Positions 26,223-34,225 are shown, counted from the first letter of the stretch. The stretch is 64,000 nt of DNA from Huintestinicola sp050874005 (GCF_050874005.1 NZ_JBNMJV010000011.1:1-64000), one strand, 5' to 3'. The notes: generated by a model not told the origin, from the sequence alone. Numbers and translations are program-made.

Positions 26223-26942
26223 ATGAAACTCAGAAGAATCGCAGCCGTTGCTGCAGCTTCGGCAATGGCACTCTCCGCAGTGGCAGCTTCCGCTTCCGCT
26301 TACGAGTATACCGCATTCCTTATGTTCACCGATATGGACTGGCTCTGGGGTAACTGGGACGCAGGCAAGGCAACCGATGCAACTATCACAGGACCCGGTA
26401 CATATACCGTTTCCCTTGACAACACTCAGGCTGAGAACGCAATGTCCGCTACTAACGGCGCAAACGTATTCTGCGTTGATATCGTAGGCGGCTATGCAGA
26501 CCTTGCTGACTATGAGGTGACTCTTGACAGCGTTAAGGCTGACGGCGTTGAAGTTCCTTTCGATCCCGAGAAGATCTGCTACGGCGATATCGAGGAGAAG
26601 GGCAACTACAGAATTGAGATCCAGAACGCATATGGTCTCACAGGCGATATGAACGATCCTCACTACGGTGCGATCGATGCTGCTTCCTTCTCTGCTGCTG
26701 AGAAGATCGAGGTAACATTTACAATTTCCGATCCCAACGGCGCTGCTGAAGAGGCTGCTCCCGAGGAGGCTGCTGAGGAGACCGAGGCTGCTGCTGAGGA
26801 AACTGTTGAGACAACAGAGGCTCCCGCTGCAGATACCACAACAACATCTACAGCTACAGGCAACACTTCCGCTGCTGCTCTTGCAGGCGTAATGGTTACC
26901 GCTGCAGCTGCTGCTCTTATCGCTAAGAAGCGTTCTAAGTAA
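26223..26942 (+). CDS. Secreted protein with C-terminal anchor-like segment
   Basis: 239 residues; start at 26223 with GGAGGAGA 6 bases upstream. A signal peptide (RRIAAVAAASAMALSAVAAS, cleavage near SA-YE) precedes a folded domain of about 150 residues with several Trp (DMDWLWGNWD) that I cannot assign. A Glu/Ala/Thr-rich linker of about 60 residues follows, then TATGN, a hydrophobic Ala-rich stretch and AKKRSK. The end is laid out like that of the 24928 protein, again with an ATGN motif instead of LPxTG. The linker uses GCT for Ala almost throughout, a sign of strong expression. A strong terminator follows. Confidence 0.78.
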   Translation: MKLRRIAAVAAASAMALSAVAASASAYEYTAFLMFTDMDWLWGNWDAGKATDATITGPGTYTVSLDNTQAENAMSATNGANVFCVDIVGGYADLADYEVTLDSVKADGVEVPFDPEKICYGDIEEKGNYRIEIQNAYGLTGDMNDPHYGAIDAASFSAAEKIEVTFTISDPNGAAEEAAPEEAAEETEAAAEETVETTEAPAADTTTTSTATGNTSAAALAGVMVTAAAAALIAKKRSK

Positions 26943-26965
26943 GAGCTTTTTAAAGACTGTATTAT

Positions 26966-27000
26966 CCCCTGCCCGAAAAGCTTCCGGGCAGGGGATTTTC
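26966..27000 (+). terminator. Terminator of the 26223 gene
   Basis: 10-bp stem CCCCTGCCCG / CGGGCAGGGG (26966-26994), followed by ATTTTC. Confidence 0.85.
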
Positions 27001-27071
27001 TGCCAAACCATCGTGGTAATTATATACAAAATTGCCGCCCGATATTTTAATTTTTCAAACGTTTACACGAC

Positions 27072-27100
27072 TTGACATTATTCGCAAGCTGTGTTATAAT
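27072..27100 (+). promoter_or_regulatory. Promoter in the pre-mcrB gap (P1)
   Basis: Consensus TTGACA 27072-27077, 17 bp, TATAAT 27095-27100 with TGTGT before the -10. No reading frame with a ribosome site follows, so it drives a non-coding RNA or a very long leader. Confidence 0.75.
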
Positions 27101-27267
27101 CATAATTGCAACAAACTAATTGATGCGGCCTTGAACTGCGTCATATATGTAATAGATCTATGTAATGTTACGATCTGTATAATAACTTGTTTGCAGTACA
27201 TTTTGTATAAGGAAAATGCCAATAAATTGTGCAGTTCTCCAAAAATGTAAAAGTTGTTCTATAGATA

Positions 27268-27296
27268 TTGACTAAATCGGATTTATGCGCTATAAT
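27268..27296 (+). promoter_or_regulatory. Promoter in the pre-mcrB gap (P2)
   Basis: TTGACT 27268-27273, 17 bp, TATAAT 27291-27296. The predicted start is about 27303, exactly where the first hairpin of the candidate small RNA begins. Confidence 0.75.
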
Positions 27297-27302
27297 ATAT
27301 AT

Positions 27303-27425
27303 GATGTTAAGTTCTTATATTTCTATGTTAACATCCGTTTTGTTGTCTCCTTTCTTTTGTTCTACACATATTATTTTATGTGATCTCATCTGGCACAGCA
27401 GGGCTTAGTCCCTGCTATTTTTTTG
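27303..27425 (+). ncRNA. Candidate small RNA with terminator
   Basis: A transcript from P2 would be about 122 nt. It has three hairpins: GATGTTAA / TTAACATC (27303-27335), CACATA / TATGTG (27365-27382) and the terminator AGCAGGG / CCCTGCT (27397-27416) followed by ATTTTTTT. Between the first two lies a single-stranded CU-rich stretch (TCTCCTTTC near 27347) complementary to Shine-Dalgarno sequences. There is no usable reading frame. Promoter, 5' hairpin, unpaired seed-like region and terminator together are typical of a base-pairing regulatory RNA. No known family is recognised. Confidence 0.6.
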
Positions 27426-27527
27426 CTAAATTTTTCTTATATTTTTGCCTAAATGCTTTAAGATTAACAAAAAATTGTTAACTATTTTATTCAATGTGCA
27501 GAATATACAAGCGGGCTTTTTTTGATA

Positions 27528-27556
27528 TTGATTTTTTAATGCAATTGTGATATAAT
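27528..27556 (+). promoter_or_regulatory. Promoter of mcrB
   Basis: TTGATT 27528-27533, 17 bp, TATAAT 27551-27556 with TGTGA before the -10. The leader to the ATG is short, about 25 nt. Confidence 0.7.
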
Positions 27557-27588
27557 TATACTTAGTTATAAATCTCTGAAAGGTAAGG

Positions 27589-28605
27589 ATGAAAATGGGA
27601 AAAAACATAATCCTCTACGGACCTCCCGGCACAGGTAAAACCTACAATTCCGTCAATTATGCGTTGGCGATAATCTACAATATCCCTGTGGAATCGGTTA
27701 TGAAGAAGGACTACAATTCAATGCTTGACCGCTACAATGAGCTGAAAAACAGCTTCGGTCAGATCGAATTTACTACATTCCACCAGTCGATGGGATACGA
27801 GGAATTTATTGAAGGTATCAAGCCCGTCTTCCTCGAGACGATGAACGAGCGAGGCGAGCGTACACGTAAAAAAGAAATGGTTTACGTTGTCGACAAGGGT
27901 ATTTTCCGTGAGTTCTGCCAGAAGGCTGCGGAGCACCCCGACGAGCGCTTTGTTTTCATCATAGATGAGATCAACCGAGGCAATATCTCCAAGATCTTCG
28001 GTGAGCTTATCACCGTTATCGAGCCGTCCAAGCGCCTTGGCGAGCCTGAGGAGGTAAAGGTAAGACTGGCATATTCCCAGGAGCCTTTCGGTGTTCCCGG
28101 TAACGTTTATATCGTCGGCACAATGAACACCGCCGACCGTTCCATCGCCCTTCTCGATACGGCTATCAGACGTCGTTTCGACTTCGTTGAAATGCTCCCT
28201 CAGCCCGAGCTTTTCCACGATACATATGTTGAGGACGTAAGCATTGAAACCCTCCTTGCCACTATCAACAAGAGAATTGAAATTCTCTGCGACAGAGAGC
28301 ATACCATCGGACACGCTTACTTTATGTCTCTGAAAACGGATCCCACCATCCAGCGTCTCGGCTCTATTTTCAAGAATGCGATAGTTCCCCTTCTCCAGGA
28401 GTATTTCTACGGCGATTATCAGAAGATACGCTGGGTACTGGGCGATTACAACAAGGAGCCTGAGGAGCAGTTCGTCAAGGCTCTGGCAATCGATTACAAG
28501 AAGACCTTCGGCGAAAACGTGGAGCTTTTCCTTGATGTGGACGATACCTACGAAATAAACGAGGCCGCTTTCTGGAACATCAATTCCTACAGAAAGCTGC
28601 TGTAA
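27589..28605 (+). CDS. mcrB: McrB-family AAA+ GTPase, no N-terminal specificity domain
   Basis: Motor subunit of a type IV, modification-dependent restriction system. Walker A GPPGTGKT is at residues 11-18, Walker B FVFIIDEINRG near 122 and the McrB signature MNTADRS near 178, which marks the GTP-using McrB branch. The protein is only the AAA+ domain: the usual N-terminal DNA-recognition domain is absent and there is no room for it, because the promoter lies 33 bases upstream. ATG 27589 (GAAAGG) and ATG 27595 (TAAGG) are both possible starts. mcrC follows after 73 bases with a hairpin between them. Confidence 0.88.
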   Translation: MKMGKNIILYGPPGTGKTYNSVNYALAIIYNIPVESVMKKDYNSMLDRYNELKNSFGQIEFTTFHQSMGYEEFIEGIKPVFLETMNERGERTRKKEMVYVVDKGIFREFCQKAAEHPDERFVFIIDEINRGNISKIFGELITVIEPSKRLGEPEEVKVRLAYSQEPFGVPGNVYIVGTMNTADRSIALLDTAIRRRFDFVEMLPQPELFHDTYVEDVSIETLLATINKRIEILCDREHTIGHAYFMSLKTDPTIQRLGSIFKNAIVPLLQEYFYGDYQKIRWVLGDYNKEPEEQFVKALAIDYKKTFGENVELFLDVDDTYEINEAAFWNINSYRKLL

Positions 28606-28623
28606 TTTACTTTATAAATTCGG

Positions 28624-28653
28624 ATAAGGGGCATATTATCGCCCCTTATTTTA
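28624..28653 (+). terminator. Terminator-like hairpin between mcrB and mcrC
   Basis: 9-bp stem ATAAGGGGC / GCCCCTTAT (28624-28649) with an 8-nt loop followed by TTTTAC. It would reduce mcrC expression relative to mcrB. Confidence 0.6.
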
Positions 28654-28678
28654 CAGACTGCACACAGGAGGGCGGCGT

Positions 28679-30031
28679 ATGGGCAAAAGAGACCGATATA
28701 AGCTGCAGGAAAACGACTTCTTTAAAATTGACGGGCTGTCCGAGGCAGAGGGCGGCGTTGCCATTCCCCTCGATATATTTGAAATGCTGGAATCCTTCGT
28801 GTATGACAAGAAGATGCCCGATCCCCGAGGCATCAATAGTTATATGCTGTCTGCCGAGGGTGAGGGAAATAACCGTATCCTCCGTGCAGGCGGATACGTA
28901 GGCGCACTGGTTTTCAAGGACGGCACGCAGATAGAGATACTGCCTATGCTGTCCGCAAAAAACAACAAAGGCGAGGAGCTTTCGAGCAAAAGAGTTTTTC
29001 TGAATATGCTCAAATCAATGAAAAATCTTCCTCTCACAAATTATAACCTGAACACACGAGCTTCCGAAAACCTTAATGTTTTCGAGTCGTTTATCCTTGC
29101 GTTCATCAACGAGGTCTCGGGCATCGTCAGAAATGGTCTGAAGCAGAGCTATCAGCCGATAATCGAAAACGAGCACTTTCTGAAAGGCAAGGTAGTTTAC
29201 GCAAAGCACGCTACGAAGAATTTTGCCCACAAGGACAAATTCTTCGTTCAGTACGACGTTTTCTCCATTGACCGACCCGAGAACAGGCTTATCAAATCCT
29301 CACTCAAATATCTGAGAAACATCACCTCCTCCGCCCGAAGCAGAAACAAGCTTGATGCTCTTATCGCTAATTTTGACGGAGTAGAGTATTCGATGAACTA
29401 CCAGCAGGATTTTGCATCTTCCGTTCTTGACAGAAGTATGGCAGGCTATGGAAACGCCCTCAGATGGGCGGAAATATTCCTCCTCAGCCGCTATGTAACG
29501 GTTACAAGCGGAAGGAATGTGGCATATGCCGTAATATTCCCCTCGGGAGAGCTTTTCGACAGCTATACTGCATACAGCCTCGGACGTATGCTTGACAATC
29601 AGCGATTTAAGATAGAGCTGCAGAAGAAGCGTTATCCGAGACTTAACCGTCCAATGCCCCGTGACAGCGCACAGGCTCTTGCAGTTATGACCAGCCGTGC
29701 AGACGGTATGAGAGTAGTTTTCGACTCGAAGTGGCAGGAGCTTTCCTCCGACGATGAAAATATGGGCATTTTGCAGACGGATATATACGATCTGTATAAT
29801 CTTCTTGAAATATACAAAGCGCAATCAGTCTGCTACATATATCCCCTTACCCGTGAAATGAAAGAGGATCGCCGTGAGATATGCTTCAAAAACGAGGACG
29901 GTATTCTCGGACGTGTATATTTCGTGGATATCGGAGATATGGAAAACAGCCTGTCTGTCGTGCTTGAGCATATTTTCGGTCAGAAGATTGAAGACTCCGA
30001 ACACAGGCGTGCGGCAGGAGCGACAATGTAA
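28679..30031 (+). CDS. mcrC: McrC-family restriction endonuclease subunit
   Basis: Nuclease partner of McrB. The N-terminal part has the McrC-type beta-rich region (GYVGALVFKDGTQIEILPM). The middle carries NEVSGIVRNGL and LKGKVVYAKH followed by RPENRLIKSSLKYL, all common in McrC. The C-terminal PD-(D/E)xK nuclease core has Asp349-Ser-Lys351 (FDSKWQEL) and QTDIYDLYNLLEIYKAQ. At 450 residues it is longer than E. coli McrC (about 350). GGAGGGCGG precedes the ATG. All catalytic residues I can see are kept, so the pair should cut DNA, but what directs it is unclear. A fragment of the stop-codon repeat begins directly after its TAA. Confidence 0.88.
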   Translation: MGKRDRYKLQENDFFKIDGLSEAEGGVAIPLDIFEMLESFVYDKKMPDPRGINSYMLSAEGEGNNRILRAGGYVGALVFKDGTQIEILPMLSAKNNKGEELSSKRVFLNMLKSMKNLPLTNYNLNTRASENLNVFESFILAFINEVSGIVRNGLKQSYQPIIENEHFLKGKVVYAKHATKNFAHKDKFFVQYDVFSIDRPENRLIKSSLKYLRNITSSARSRNKLDALIANFDGVEYSMNYQQDFASSVLDRSMAGYGNALRWAEIFLLSRYVTVTSGRNVAYAVIFPSGELFDSYTAYSLGRMLDNQRFKIELQKKRYPRLNRPMPRDSAQALAVMTSRADGMRVVFDSKWQELSSDDENMGILQTDIYDLYNLLEIYKAQSVCYIYPLTREMKEDRREICFKNEDGILGRVYFVDIGDMENSLSVVLEHIFGQKIEDSEHRRAAGATM

Positions 30032-30067
30032 TGCGGGTGACGAGCGGGGGGCGCCCCGCAGCGAAGT
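30032..30067 (+). repeat. Partial copy of the stop-codon repeat after mcrC
   Basis: TGCGGGTGACGAGCGGGG followed by GCGCCCCGCAGCGAAG begins at the base after the mcrC stop. It matches the left end of the copies behind typA (GCGGGTGACGA, CCGCGGCGA) and lacks the right half. Confidence 0.55.
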
Positions 30068-30155
30068 TGCACTGTGCGTTTGTGCGGACTGTCAGCTTTG
30101 TCTCTGCGCCGATATATTTTGTATCAGCCTGATAATTTATAAAGCTTGAATACAC

Positions 30156-30190
30156 AAAACCTCCCCCGGGAAATCCCGAGGGAGGTTTTC
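30156..30190. terminator. Bidirectional terminator between mcrC and the PASTA gene
   Basis: Stem AAAACCTCCC / GGGAGGTTTT (30156-30189) with inner pairing CGGG/CCCG. The A- and T-runs flank it on both sides, so it can serve both convergent genes. Confidence 0.85.
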
Positions 30191-30205
30191 ATATGCCTAT
30201 ACGCA

Positions 30206-30841
30206 TTATTCTTTTCCCGAGCTTACATAAAGGGTGACTGTTGAGCCTATGGGCACTTCCGTATTCCGTTCGGGTTCGGAAGCTATTACAATCCCTTCTT
30301 CGTATTCCTCCGAAGGCTCGTATACAATAATGCACTCAAAGCCGTTTGCCGTTAACATTTTCTCCGCCGTTTCGGCACTAAGGGCTATCACATTGCAAAC
30401 GATGGTCTGTTGCACACCCTTGCTCACAACGCACCTTACCTCGGTACTTCCCCTTATTATGGGTGCTTCCGCACGAGGTTCGTGCCTGATTATCGTTCCC
30501 TTTGGATATTCGTTGGAATACTCTTCCCCCGAGACCGAAAGGTCAAAATATTCGGCATAGTATGTTTTGCAATAATTATAATCGTATCCTGTAAGATCGA
30601 CCATCGGCTCAGGGCGCTGTACAACGGGAGGGTAAATGAGCAGTATGACAAATGCCGTTACCGGATATACCGCAAGGAGTGCCGATACGGAAGCGGATAT
30701 TACAGCCGGGGCTATCTTCTTTTTGTTCTTTTTATTGTGCTTTATCCATAATAAGCTTACGGCAAACATCGCCAAAGGAATAAGCGCCGCCAGGAACCAG
30801 AACATCATCTCGTTATAATACTGAGTGCCGCAAAAGCCCAT
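30206..30841 (-). CDS. Membrane protein with two PASTA domains
   Basis: 211 residues. Two membrane segments lie at about residues 12-33 and 43-70. The external part holds two PASTA-like domains (about 79-142 and 143-211), shown by the repeated pattern of a variable helix and strands ending in EVRCVVSKG and STVTLYVSSGK. PASTA domains bind peptidoglycan or muropeptides and normally sit on PrkC-type kinases or penicillin-binding proteins. Here there is no kinase domain: only a short basic loop (KHNKKNKKK) lies between the two helices. The protein may be a wall sensor or scaffold. GGAG lies 8 bases before the ATG. Confidence 0.78.
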   Translation of the reverse strand: MGFCGTQYYNEMMFWFLAALIPLAMFAVSLLWIKHNKKNKKKIAPAVISASVSALLAVYPVTAFVILLIYPPVVQRPEPMVDLTGYDYNYCKTYYAEYFDLSVSGEEYSNEYPKGTIIRHEPRAEAPIIRGSTEVRCVVSKGVQQTIVCNVIALSAETAEKMLTANGFECIIVYEPSEEYEEGIVIASEPERNTEVPIGSTVTLYVSSGKE

Positions 30842-30950
30842 TTGCTCATCTCCGTTTCACTCTTGGAATGTCTGATAGAATTATATCATTGTAGTCGCAA
30901 TAAGTCAAGTTACGATTTGGATATGAGCAATTATTGGAAGTAAGACACAT

Positions 30951-31718
30951 TCAGCTCCTCACCGAAGTCTTGCTCACATAATCCGCAAACTCCTTGCCTG
31001 CCCAGCCATCGACCTTTGCTCTCCGCATTGCGCCGAAAATTCGTGCAGTAACACCTCTGTTGGTCTTTTCAAGCTCCTTGAGAAGCTCCTTGGTGGTCTG
31101 GCGGTAGGTGTGACCCGCCGCAGGACACTTGCTCTTTACAATGGGCAGCTCTGCACCCTCGGCACAGCGTATAACATCTCTCTCGGGAGCCAGCACCATA
31201 GGTCTTATCACCGTCAGATCACGCCTTGACATATAGCTTACGGGGGCAAAGCAGCCTATCCTGCCCTCATTAAAAAGGTTCATCATAAAGGTCTCCACAG
31301 CGTCATCATAGTTGTGACCCAAAGCAAGCTTGTTGCAGCCTGCCGCCTTTGTGGCTTCGTGAAGCGCACCACGCCTCATTTTTGCACACAGACTGCAGGG
31401 ATTAGGCTCTTTCAGCACATCAAAAACCACCTGCCCGATATCGGTGGGGATAAGCTTGTACTCCACGCCGCCCTTCTCGCAAAGCTCCGCAACGGGGCTG
31501 TAATCGGTGCTTTCCCCGTGAAACATAGGGTCAAGGGTAATGGCGGTGAGCTTGTAGTCAATGCCGATAAAACGTCTCAGCTCCATAAGCCCCATAAGGA
31601 GCACCATACTATCCTTGCCTCCCGACACTCCCACAGCGATATGGTCTCCGTTTTCAATCATATCAAATTCCTGAATAGCCTTTCTCATATATCCCAGCAT
31701 TCTCTGAACGCTCTGCAT
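30951..31718 (-). CDS. ttcA: TtcA-like tRNA 2-thiocytidine synthetase (PP-loop ATPase)
   Basis: N-type PP-loop enzyme of the TtcA family, which adenylates and thiolates a base in tRNA (cytidine 32 in E. coli) using a 4Fe-4S cluster. The PP-loop SGGKDS is at residues 32-37. The CxxC pair (CSLCAK) and the later Cys in KSKCPAAGH supply cluster ligands. The start at 31718 has GGAG 8 bases upstream; the in-frame ATG at 31781 adds 21 unlikely residues. 255 residues is slightly short for TtcA (about 310 in E. coli), so a related thiolase is possible. The gene stands alone. Confidence 0.82.
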   Translation of the reverse strand: MQSVQRMLGYMRKAIQEFDMIENGDHIAVGVSGGKDSMVLLMGLMELRRFIGIDYKLTAITLDPMFHGESTDYSPVAELCEKGGVEYKLIPTDIGQVVFDVLKEPNPCSLCAKMRRGALHEATKAAGCNKLALGHNYDDAVETFMMNLFNEGRIGCFAPVSYMSRRDLTVIRPMVLAPERDVIRCAEGAELPIVKSKCPAAGHTYRQTTKELLKELEKTNRGVTARIFGAMRRAKVDGWAGKEFADYVSKTSVRS

Positions 31719-31833
31719 ATTTTCCACTCCATTGATAGATATTATTCGAACAATGTTTCGTAAAGCATTATTTGTCCGCATATATTATAATACACTAATC
31801 TGCTATGAATTGCAATAGAAACGGGAAATTTCC

Positions 31834-31872
31834 CTAAAAAAATTCGGCTGACGAATTAACATCAGCCGAATT
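31834..31872 (-). terminator. Terminator of typA
   Basis: 11-bp stem AATTCGGCTGA / TCAGCCGAATT (31841-31872) with a 10-nt loop, followed on the minus strand by TTTTTTA. It lies beyond the two repeat copies, so these are transcribed with typA. Confidence 0.8.
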
Positions 31873-31900
31873 AGTATCATATTTTACAGCAACGCATTTA

Positions 31901-31982
31901 CACCGTTACCGAGCCGCCCGTCTGCCGCCCAAATAAACTATAGAACGAGCGGCTGCAGGCTCAGCCTGCTCGTCACCTGCTT
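31901..31982 (-). repeat. Stop-codon repeat, second copy after typA
   Basis: Read on the minus strand: GCAGGTGACGA, the palindrome GCAGGCTGAGCCTGC, CCGCTCGTTCTATAGTTTAT, TGGGCGGCAGACGGGCGGC, TCGGTAACGGTGTAAATG. It has the same orientation as typA and the copy at 32001-32075. Confidence 0.85.
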
Positions 31983-32000
31983 ATTTTTAAAGGTAACGCA

Positions 32001-32075
32001 TTTGTATAGTTACCGAGCCGTCAGCCTGCCGCCCGAATAAACTATAGAACGTCTCGCCGCGGGTCGTCACCCGCC
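32001..32075 (-). repeat. Stop-codon repeat, first copy after typA
   Basis: Read on the minus strand it starts at the base after the typA TAA with GGCGGGTGACGACCCGC (hairpin), then GGCGAGACGTTCTATAG, TTTATTCGGGCGGCAGG and GGCTCGGTAACTATACAAAT. It ends with the same AACnATACAAAT as the copies after MCP and folD. Confidence 0.88.
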
Positions 32076-33896
32076 TTACTTCTCTTTAGCCTTTGTCTTG
32101 GCTCTCAGCGCATTGTCAAGGATACGCTTTCTTATTCTGATAGACTTGGGAGTTACCTCAAGAAGCTCGTCATCGGCAATGAACTCAAGGCTGTCCTCAA
32201 GGGAAAGCTTTCTGGGAGGAACAAGTCTCAGCGCATCGTCCGAACCGCTTGCACGTGTGTTTGTCAGGTGCTTCTTCTTGCAGACATTTACCACAAGATC
32301 CTCCACCTTGGGAGATGCGCCAACAACCATTCCCTCGTAAACGGGAGTGCCTGCGCCGATAAAGAGCGAACCACGCTCCTGAGCGTTATACAGACCATAG
32401 GTAACAGCCTCGCCCGTCTCAAAGGAAATAAGGGAGCCTGTGTTTCTTCTTGGGATATCTCCCTTGTAAGGCTGGTAGGAATCGAAAATGCTGCTCATAA
32501 CGCCCTCGCCCTTGGTGTCGGTGAGGAATTCGCTCTTGTATCCGAAAAGGCCTCTTGCGGGAATGATAAATTCAAGTCTCATACGGCTGCCCTGGGGGTG
32601 CATAGACTGAAGCTCGCCCTTTCGTGTGCCCATTTTCTCCATAACGGAGCCTGTGCAGTCCTCGGGGACGTCGATAACAAGCCTTTCCATAGGCTCGCAC
32701 ATCACGCCGTCAATTTCCTTCATAAGAACTCTCGGTGTGGAAACGCCAAGCTCATAACCCTCTCTTCTCATATTCTCAATGAGAATGGAAAGGTGCATCT
32801 CACCACGTCCGCATACTCTGAATGCGTCGGTGTTCTCGGTTTCGGAAACTCTCAGGGAAACGTCTCTCAGCACTTCCTTGAAAAGTCTTTCACGAAGCTG
32901 ACGGGAGGTAACGAACTTGCCCTCTCTGCCTGCAAAGGGGCTGTCGTTAACGGAGAAGGTCATTTCAACGGTAGGCTCGGAGATCTTCACAAATGGCAGC
33001 GGCTCATAATTATCCGCAGCGCAGAGGGTGTCGCCGATGGTGATGTTCTCAATACCCGATATCCATACAATATCGCCAACCTTTGCCTCGTCAACGTTCT
33101 GCTTGCCGAGACCTTCTATCTGGCTTATGGTAACGATCTTGCTGTTATAGGGCTTCTTGGTCTCGTGGTAATCGCCTACGATAACAGGCTGATTAACCTT
33201 GATAACGCCTCTTTCCACACGTCCGATACCCGTTCTGCCCACATAATCGTTGTAGTCGATAGAGGAGATGAGCATCTGCATAGGACCTTCCTCATCGCCC
33301 TCGGGAGCGGGGATATAGTCGAGAATGGTGTCAAAAAGGGGCTTGAGGTCTGTTCCTGTCTCGTACTGGCTGATAGAGCAGGTGCCTGCACGGCCGGAGC
33401 AGAAAAGGATAGGGCTTTCAAGCTGTTCGTCATTAGCGTCAAGGTCGAGAAGAAGCTCAAGCACTTCGTCGCCTATCTCGTCAAGACGAGCGTCGGGACG
33501 GTCGATCTTGTTAACAACGATGATTATCTTGTGACCCAGCTCAAGAGCCTTAGAAAGCACGAAGCGTGTCTGGGGCATAGGTCCCTCTGCTGCGTCAACC
33601 AGCAGAAGAACGCCGTCAACCATTTTGAGGACACGCTCCACCTCGCCGCCGAAATCGGCGTGGCCCGGGGTGTCGATGATGTTTATCTTAACGCCGTTGT
33701 ACTTAACGGAGGTATTCTTTGCGAGAATGGTAATGCCTCTTTCACGCTCGATGTCGTTGGAGTCCATTACTCTGTCCTCCACCTCCTGATTTTCTCTGAA
33801 AGCGCCGCCCTGCTTGAGCATTTCGTCAACAAGGGTGGTCTTTCCGTGGTCAACGTGGGCGATGATTGCAATATTTCGCAGATCGTTTCTTACCAT
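32076..33896 (-). CDS. typA: Translational GTPase TypA/BipA
   Basis: Ribosome-binding GTPase related to EF-G, active in 50S assembly and stress or cold adaptation. The G-motifs AHVDHGKTTL (residues about 13-22), DTPGHADFGGEVERVL and NKID are intact, followed by the EF-G-like domains and the TypA-specific C-terminal domain (RPPRKLSLEDSLEFIADDEL). The length, 606 residues, is normal. AAAGGAAA lies before the ATG. Its stop codon is followed directly by two copies of the intergenic repeat before the terminator. Confidence 0.97.
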   Translation of the reverse strand: MVRNDLRNIAIIAHVDHGKTTLVDEMLKQGGAFRENQEVEDRVMDSNDIERERGITILAKNTSVKYNGVKINIIDTPGHADFGGEVERVLKMVDGVLLLVDAAEGPMPQTRFVLSKALELGHKIIIVVNKIDRPDARLDEIGDEVLELLLDLDANDEQLESPILFCSGRAGTCSISQYETGTDLKPLFDTILDYIPAPEGDEEGPMQMLISSIDYNDYVGRTGIGRVERGVIKVNQPVIVGDYHETKKPYNSKIVTISQIEGLGKQNVDEAKVGDIVWISGIENITIGDTLCAADNYEPLPFVKISEPTVEMTFSVNDSPFAGREGKFVTSRQLRERLFKEVLRDVSLRVSETENTDAFRVCGRGEMHLSILIENMRREGYELGVSTPRVLMKEIDGVMCEPMERLVIDVPEDCTGSVMEKMGTRKGELQSMHPQGSRMRLEFIIPARGLFGYKSEFLTDTKGEGVMSSIFDSYQPYKGDIPRRNTGSLISFETGEAVTYGLYNAQERGSLFIGAGTPVYEGMVVGASPKVEDLVVNVCKKKHLTNTRASGSDDALRLVPPRKLSLEDSLEFIADDELLEVTPKSIRIRKRILDNALRAKTKAKEK

Positions 33897-34021
33897 AAGG
33901 ATTTTCCTTTCATTTTTAGAAAATTTTTATTAAAAATTCGTCTAAACCGTATGGATATTATGCCCGATAATATTAAACTCTTACAAAAATTTCTATAAAA
34001 CCCATACAAATACGTCTTTGC

Positions 34022-34054
34022 ATAAAAAAGCCTTGCAGGAAAAACCTGCAAGGC
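34022..34054 (-). terminator. Terminator of the tRNA-Thr/tRNA-Tyr transcript
   Basis: Perfect 10-bp stem GCCTTGCAGG / CCTGCAAGGC with an AAAAA loop (34030-34054), followed on the minus strand by TTTTTTATG. Confidence 0.85.
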
Positions 34055-34061
34055 AATTTAC

Positions 34062-34145
34062 TGGTGGAAGAGGGTGGATTCGAACCACCGAAGCCGAAGC
34101 AACAGATTTACAGTCTGCCCCCTTTGGCCACTCGGGAACTCTTCC
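34062..34145 (-). tRNA. tRNA-Tyr (GTA)
   Basis: Minus-strand GGAAGAG acceptor pairs with CTCTTCC; the anticodon loop CTGTAAA gives GTA. It has the long variable arm of bacterial tRNA-Tyr, the T-loop GGTTCGAATCC and an encoded CCA (complement of TGG 34062-34064). Confidence 0.95.
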
Positions 34146-34149
34146 ATAA

Positions 34150-34225
34150 TGGAGCTGGTGGACGGACTTGAACCCCCGACCTGCTGATTACAAATCAGCT
34201 GCTCTACCAACTGAGCTACACCAGC
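34150..34225 (-). tRNA. tRNA-Thr (TGT)
   Basis: Minus-strand acceptor GCTGGTG / CACCAGC, D-arm TAGCTCAGTTGGTAGAGCA, anticodon loop TTTGTAA giving TGT, T-arm GGGGGTTCAAGTCCGTC and an encoded CCA. It is co-transcribed with tRNA-Tyr, 4 bases apart. Confidence 0.95.

Noticed and set aside
26046..27029. 327-codon open frame on the minus strand over the 26223 surface protein
   Set aside because: It is Ser/Cys/Gly-rich because it reads the GCT/GAG-rich linker backwards. The plus-strand gene has a signal peptide, a ribosome site and a terminator.
32268..33998. 576-codon open frame on the plus strand opposite typA
   Set aside because: It is antisense to a complete typA with all GTPase motifs. The composition is not protein-like and there is no promoter or ribosome site at its start.
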